This document shows positions 6,360-9,607 of a stretch of 9,607 bases of DNA, piece after piece; positions within the stretch are counted from its first letter, which is position 1; each line of letters begins with the position of its first letter. The position numbers and the translations under genes are program-made. The stretch covers positions 1 through 9,607 of the forward strand of contig JAFWCP010000137.1 of the NCBI GenBank assembly GCA_017536845.1, read 5' to 3'. The stretch comes from Solobacterium sp. GTDB lineage: Bacteria > Bacillota_I > Bacilli_A > Erysipelotrichales > Erysipelotrichaceae. The notes under the pieces were generated by a model. That model saw only the letters and a program-made list of their open reading frames with translations, made no database searches and was not told the DNA's origin.

Positions 6360-8927
6360 ATGAAAACCATCATTACCGCAAAATATCTCAAAGAGCCCCT
6401 TCTGCATGAACTTGCGCAGGGGCGTACATCCGGCCTGACCGACATTGACGTCAGGACCCTTTCCTCGTTTGACGCCGTCATACGGCCCAACCGGAACCTG
6501 CTTCTGCTGCAGCTTGCCCACCGCCTGCAGGCCGAACAGGAAAAATACGAAATCTACGGGCAGATGTTTGCCTTCCCCGCCTTTATCAGCGAAATCCTTT
6601 CCTTTGCCGGTGAATGCATCCTGTACGGCATCACGCCCGATTCTCTGCCGGCCGCCAATGTCCAGCAGAAGGACCTGCGGGAAATCCTGGCCGAAGCAAT
6701 GGCCATGGACCTGCCGGAAAAGGAAACCGTGCAGCAGGAAGACGCCTTCCTGGACAAGGTCGTCCATACCGAAAACATTGAACTGCACGATTACTTTGAA
6801 ACCAGCCCGTACCAGTACCGTCTGCTGGAAAAGCTGAAGGAAAAGATCCCCTTTGTCCCACGGGAAAAGACAGCTCCGAAAACCTTCCTGCGCAGCGCCC
6901 TCAACGCCCGTCAGGAACTCGAAGCCATCGCCCAGGACATCATCCGCCAGGGTGTCCCCTGCAATGTCATCCTGACCTCCATGAGCTTTCTGCCGGTATT
7001 GAAAATGGTCTTTGACCGTTATCAGATCCCCTATTCCTATACCAGCTCGGCCGCTGTATTGCGCATCCCGTTAATCTACCAGGCCCTGGTTGCACTGGGG
7101 CTGAACAAGGACACCGAAAGCTTCCTTGCCGCATTGGGCATGGATGCCTTCCCGTACCATTGCGATGATGCCCTGCAGATCTATCTGGAACAGACCCTGA
7201 CTGATTTTTCTCCTGCCAACATTGCTCCTCACCTTGCCGGCACCGTGCATGAAAAGGAAGCTGATAAATACCAGCAGTGTTATGAACAGGCAGCCGAATA
7301 CATGGAACGGATCAGCCAGTGGCTCGACCCCCTGCTGGAAGCGGAAGGCAAGGACATCCTGATTGAAGCATACCGCATCCTGAAAGCTTCCCCTTACCTT
7401 TCCGGCCGGGAAGAGCTCAATGCCGGCCTGCGCATCCGTGCTGCCGTTTCGGAGGCACTGGCAGAAATCTTCAGCGATGAAGATGTCCGTTTCCTTGTGA
7501 ACGCTTTGTCACGGCAGTCCTCCGCCGAAATGCGCTATGATACCGATTTCTGCATGGTCACGGATATCCGCCGGCCTGTACCTGCCAAAACCAATGCCTA
7601 TGTCGTCCACTGCGACGGTGCCTCCTATCCCGGCTTCCGGCCGGTAAAGGGGCTGTTTGATGAAGACTATGTTTCAGGAATTCCCCTTTACCCTTCGGCT
7701 GCCGAGCGTTATGACATGTACATGTCACAGCTGCAGTGGATTGCTTCCTCTGCCCATGAAAACCTGTATTACAGCTATCCGGTCAACGACTACCAGGGCA
7801 GGGAAATCCAGCTGGCTTTTGAAATTGAATCCCTTTTCCCGAAAAACAGCGCGATCAAATGGCGGCTGGACCGGCTTGCCCCGCACGATGAAAAGGAACA
7901 TCACCTCGACCCTGCTCTTGCCGAAAAGCTATTTTATAAGAAGGGGTATATCCGCGGTTCCATTTCCACCATTGAAAACTGGTTTCGCTGTCCCTACGCC
8001 TACTTCCTGAAATCCGGCCTGAAGCTGTACGAAAACCGCGGGGCCGCGATGGATGATGCCACCTTCGGCAATATCCAGCATGACCTGATGCAGAGAATCG
8101 TCGAAAAAGATCCCAAACATTACGGCAATACGACAAGGGAAGGATGCCGCAATATCATCCATAAGCAGATGGAAGCCCTGCGGCAGATGTATCCTTACCA
8201 GGCGGAAGCGCTTTATTTAAGTGAAGAAAGAATGCTGGATTCCCTTGAAAGAAGCCTGCTGGTATTAAAGGATATGGAAGCCCATACCACCTATCGGGCG
8301 GCTGCCATGGAGAAGCACTTCGACGAATTCTGCATCGGCGATGTCTGCCTGAACGGCATCATCGACCGTTTTGACAGTGCCGCCGGCAATACCCGTGTCA
8401 TCGACTACAAATCTTCCGGAAAGAAGCTGGAGCCTGCAAAAGTGCAGTACGGCCTGCAGCTGCAGCTTTTAACCTACCTGATCATCACTGAAGAGCTGTA
8501 CCATTCCAAACCGGCCGGGGCATATTACTTCTCACTGAAGGATGTGCTGATTGACTTTGCGGCTGCCGGCACATCCGGCCGGGGAAAAAACCAGACTGTG
8601 GAAACCAATGTTGAATCGGAAGAAACCGCAAAGGAAGCCATCATCAGAAACAGGCGGCTGAGCGGCTGGACATATATTGATTCTCTTTCCGACATGGACG
8701 ATGACAAACGCCATATCCCCAATTCCAAGGCAAGGGACTATGGTGAAGATAAACAGATCATCCTGGACAACTATGCCCGTTTCGCGGAAGAAATCAAAGC
8801 CGGAAACATTGCCCTTGACCCGACGGAAGGCGCCTGCGAATTCTGCCCTTACCGGGCGATCTGCCGCTTTGCCGGGACCGCAAAAAAGATTCCCGGCGCC
8901 GCAAAGGAGGAAGAAGATGCCGTTTGA
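6360..8927 (+). CDS. addB: AddB/RexB-type subunit of the AddAB helicase-nuclease
   Basis: An 855-residue protein, the second subunit of the complex that resects double-strand breaks for recombination. The C-terminal PD-(D/E)XK nuclease is intact: the FGNIQHDLMQ histidine (H574), GIIDRFD (D669), VIDYKSSGK (D682, K684) and QLQLLTYL (700-707). Four cysteines for an AddB-type [4Fe-4S] clamp are present: C544 in NWFRCPYAYFL, and C826, C829, C835 in CEFCPYRAIC, the same C-X2-C-X5-C pattern as Bacillus AddB. A degenerate helicase-like part precedes it (about 390-480, AYVVHCDGASYPGFRP). The protein is about 300 residues shorter than B. subtilis AddB, and the N-terminus has no Walker A motif, as in RexB-like forms. 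The ATG at 6360 is the only start candidate after an in-frame stop at 6300, and it has no Shine-Dalgarno sequence. The 3' end overlaps addA by 11 bases. Confidence 0.93.
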   Translation: MKTIITAKYLKEPLLHELAQGRTSGLTDIDVRTLSSFDAVIRPNRNLLLLQLAHRLQAEQEKYEIYGQMFAFPAFISEILSFAGECILYGITPDSLPAANVQQKDLREILAEAMAMDLPEKETVQQEDAFLDKVVHTENIELHDYFETSPYQYRLLEKLKEKIPFVPREKTAPKTFLRSALNARQELEAIAQDIIRQGVPCNVILTSMSFLPVLKMVFDRYQIPYSYTSSAAVLRIPLIYQALVALGLNKDTESFLAALGMDAFPYHCDDALQIYLEQTLTDFSPANIAPHLAGTVHEKEADKYQQCYEQAAEYMERISQWLDPLLEAEGKDILIEAYRILKASPYLSGREELNAGLRIRAAVSEALAEIFSDEDVRFLVNALSRQSSAEMRYDTDFCMVTDIRRPVPAKTNAYVVHCDGASYPGFRPVKGLFDEDYVSGIPLYPSAAERYDMYMSQLQWIASSAHENLYYSYPVNDYQGREIQLAFEIESLFPKNSAIKWRLDRLAPHDEKEHHLDPALAEKLFYKKGYIRGSISTIENWFRCPYAYFLKSGLKLYENRGAAMDDATFGNIQHDLMQRIVEKDPKHYGNTTREGCRNIIHKQMEALRQMYPYQAEALYLSEERMLDSLERSLLVLKDMEAHTTYRAAAMEKHFDEFCIGDVCLNGIIDRFDSAAGNTRVIDYKSSGKKLEPAKVQYGLQLQLLTYLIITEELYHSKPAGAYYFSLKDVLIDFAAAGTSGRGKNQTVETNVESEETAKEAIIRNRRLSGWTYIDSLSDMDDDKRHIPNSKARDYGEDKQIILDNYARFAEEIKAGNIALDPTEGACEFCPYRAICRFAGTAKKIPGAAKEEEDAV
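8903..8910 (+). promoter_or_regulatory. Ribosome binding site for addA inside the addB end
   Basis: AAAGGAGG lies within the last addB codons, 6 bases before the addA ATG at 8917. It decides the addA start and, with the 11-base gene overlap, points to coupled translation of the two subunits. Confidence 0.85.
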
Positions 8928-9607
8928 TCATGAACAGACCCAGGCCATCAACGCCCTTGGCCGCAATATCCTTGTTTCCGCTTCCGCCGGCGCCGGCAAG
9001 ACAGGTGTTCTGGTTGCCCGTCTGAAGAAGCGCTGTGTGGATGACCGCGTCCCCCTGTCCGCCATCCTGGCCATGACCTTTACCCAGGCCGCCGCCGCGG
9101 AGATGAAAAAACGTCTGGCCAGAGAACTCAACAGCCTGTATGCCAAGGCTGAAGACGAAGACGAAAAAGCCTGGCTGCAGGCCCAGCTGATTGCCCTGCA
9201 GTCCGCCCATATCACAACCATTGACAGCTACTGCCTAAGCATCATCCAGAAGTATGCCAATGTCCTGGGCAAAGACCCGGCGATCACCCGCAATATCCTT
9301 TCCGAAGGCACCCAGCGCCAGTATAAAAACGAAGCCTTCCGGAAAGCCCTGAGCGCCATGTCTGCCCTGTATCCCGAACAGACGCTTCGTATGATTGAGA
9401 TGTTCTCCCTGCGGCCGGAGGATTACAAGTCGCTCTATGACATCGTCGAGCGCATCAACAATGCCGCCCAAGCCCAGATTGACCCCGATGCCTGGTATGA
9501 GCAGGCAAGAAACCTCTGGAAGCCGGTTTCCTGTTTTGACGACTTTGACCCCGAACTGCTGGACGCCTTTTACAGCAGCCTTACCCTGCGTCTGGAAAGT
9601 TTTCAGA
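8917..9607 (+). CDS. addA: AddA (RexA) helicase-nuclease subunit, 5' part only
   Basis: The first 230 residues of AddA, the UvrD/Rep-like (superfamily 1A) motor and nuclease subunit that unwinds and degrades DNA ends with AddB. The reading frame is open to the window edge, so about 1000 residues are missing, including the C-terminal nuclease. Seen here are a Q-motif-like start (DHEQTQAI, 4-11), the Walker A motif SASAGAGKT (21-29, K28), motif Ia LAMTFTQAAAAEMKKRL (51-67), and ITTIDSYCLSIIQKY (99-113), which matches the motif Ib region of AddA proteins. The intact lysine and threonine of motif I suggest an active ATPase, and AddA is then the only ATP-driven motor of the pair here. The strong ribosome binding site contrasts with addB, which has none, so addA may be translated more than addB or independently of it. 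Confidence 0.95.
   Translation, partial: MPFDHEQTQAINALGRNILVSASAGAGKTGVLVARLKKRCVDDRVPLSAILAMTFTQAAAAEMKKRLARELNSLYAKAEDEDEKAWLQAQLIALQSAHITTIDSYCLSIIQKYANVLGKDPAITRNILSEGTQRQYKNEAFRKALSAMSALYPEQTLRMIEMFSLRPEDYKSLYDIVERINNAAQAQIDPDAWYEQARNLWKPVSCFDDFDPELLDAFYSSLTLRLESFQ

Noticed and set aside
6312..6788. Minus-strand frame of 158 codons overlapping the addB start
   Set aside because: It covers well-supported addB coding sequence on the other strand and shows no family resemblance. Its composition is explained by the addB codons.
8980..9003. GC-rich repeat-like run of GCCGGC units near the addA start
   Set aside because: It is simply the codons of the Walker A loop SASAGAGKT.

Overview
The window reads like chromosome from a gut-type Firmicute, probably Erysipelotrichales. 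This is inferred from three things: a very short AddB subunit beside addA, a butyryl-CoA:acetate CoA-transferase-like enzyme, and a membrane-tethered, domain-permuted family 3 glycoside hydrolase. Codon use is moderately GC-rich with AT-rich intergenic regions and AGGAGG-type ribosome binding sites. I see no rRNA, tRNA, CRISPR array, insertion sequence or phage gene.

Left part (1-6188), all on the minus strand. Transcription runs right to left through four separate genes, mostly with their own promoter and terminator. They are: an unrecognised 268-residue protein (5382-6188); a But/4Hbt-family acyl-CoA:carboxylate CoA-transferase (3945-5291); a 965-residue GH3 enzyme with membrane segments at both ends (925-3822); and a small secreted protein with cell-wall-binding-like aromatic/glycine repeats (161-844). 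Rho-independent terminators follow the 268-residue gene, the GH3 gene and the secreted-protein gene. No convincing terminator was found after the CoA-transferase gene. The leftmost ~100 bases may hold a decayed NAD-binding (Rossmann) fragment.

Right part (6360-9607), plus strand. addB (complete) and addA (cut by the window end) overlap by 11 bases and encode the AddAB (RexBA) helicase-nuclease for double-strand break repair. The addB ATG lies 7 bases after an extended -10 motif and has no Shine-Dalgarno sequence, so a leaderless transcript is likely. The divergent region 6189-6359 separates this operon from the unknown gene and holds an inverted repeat.

The genes do not form one obvious pathway. 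The GH3 enzyme could release sugars outside the cell. The CoA-transferase probably belongs to the acyl-CoA/acetate end of fermentation. The secreted protein probably sits in the wall, and AddAB is housekeeping repair. No clear new multi-gene system was found. The most notable points are the leaderless, compact addB and the two-ended membrane-anchored permuted GH3.
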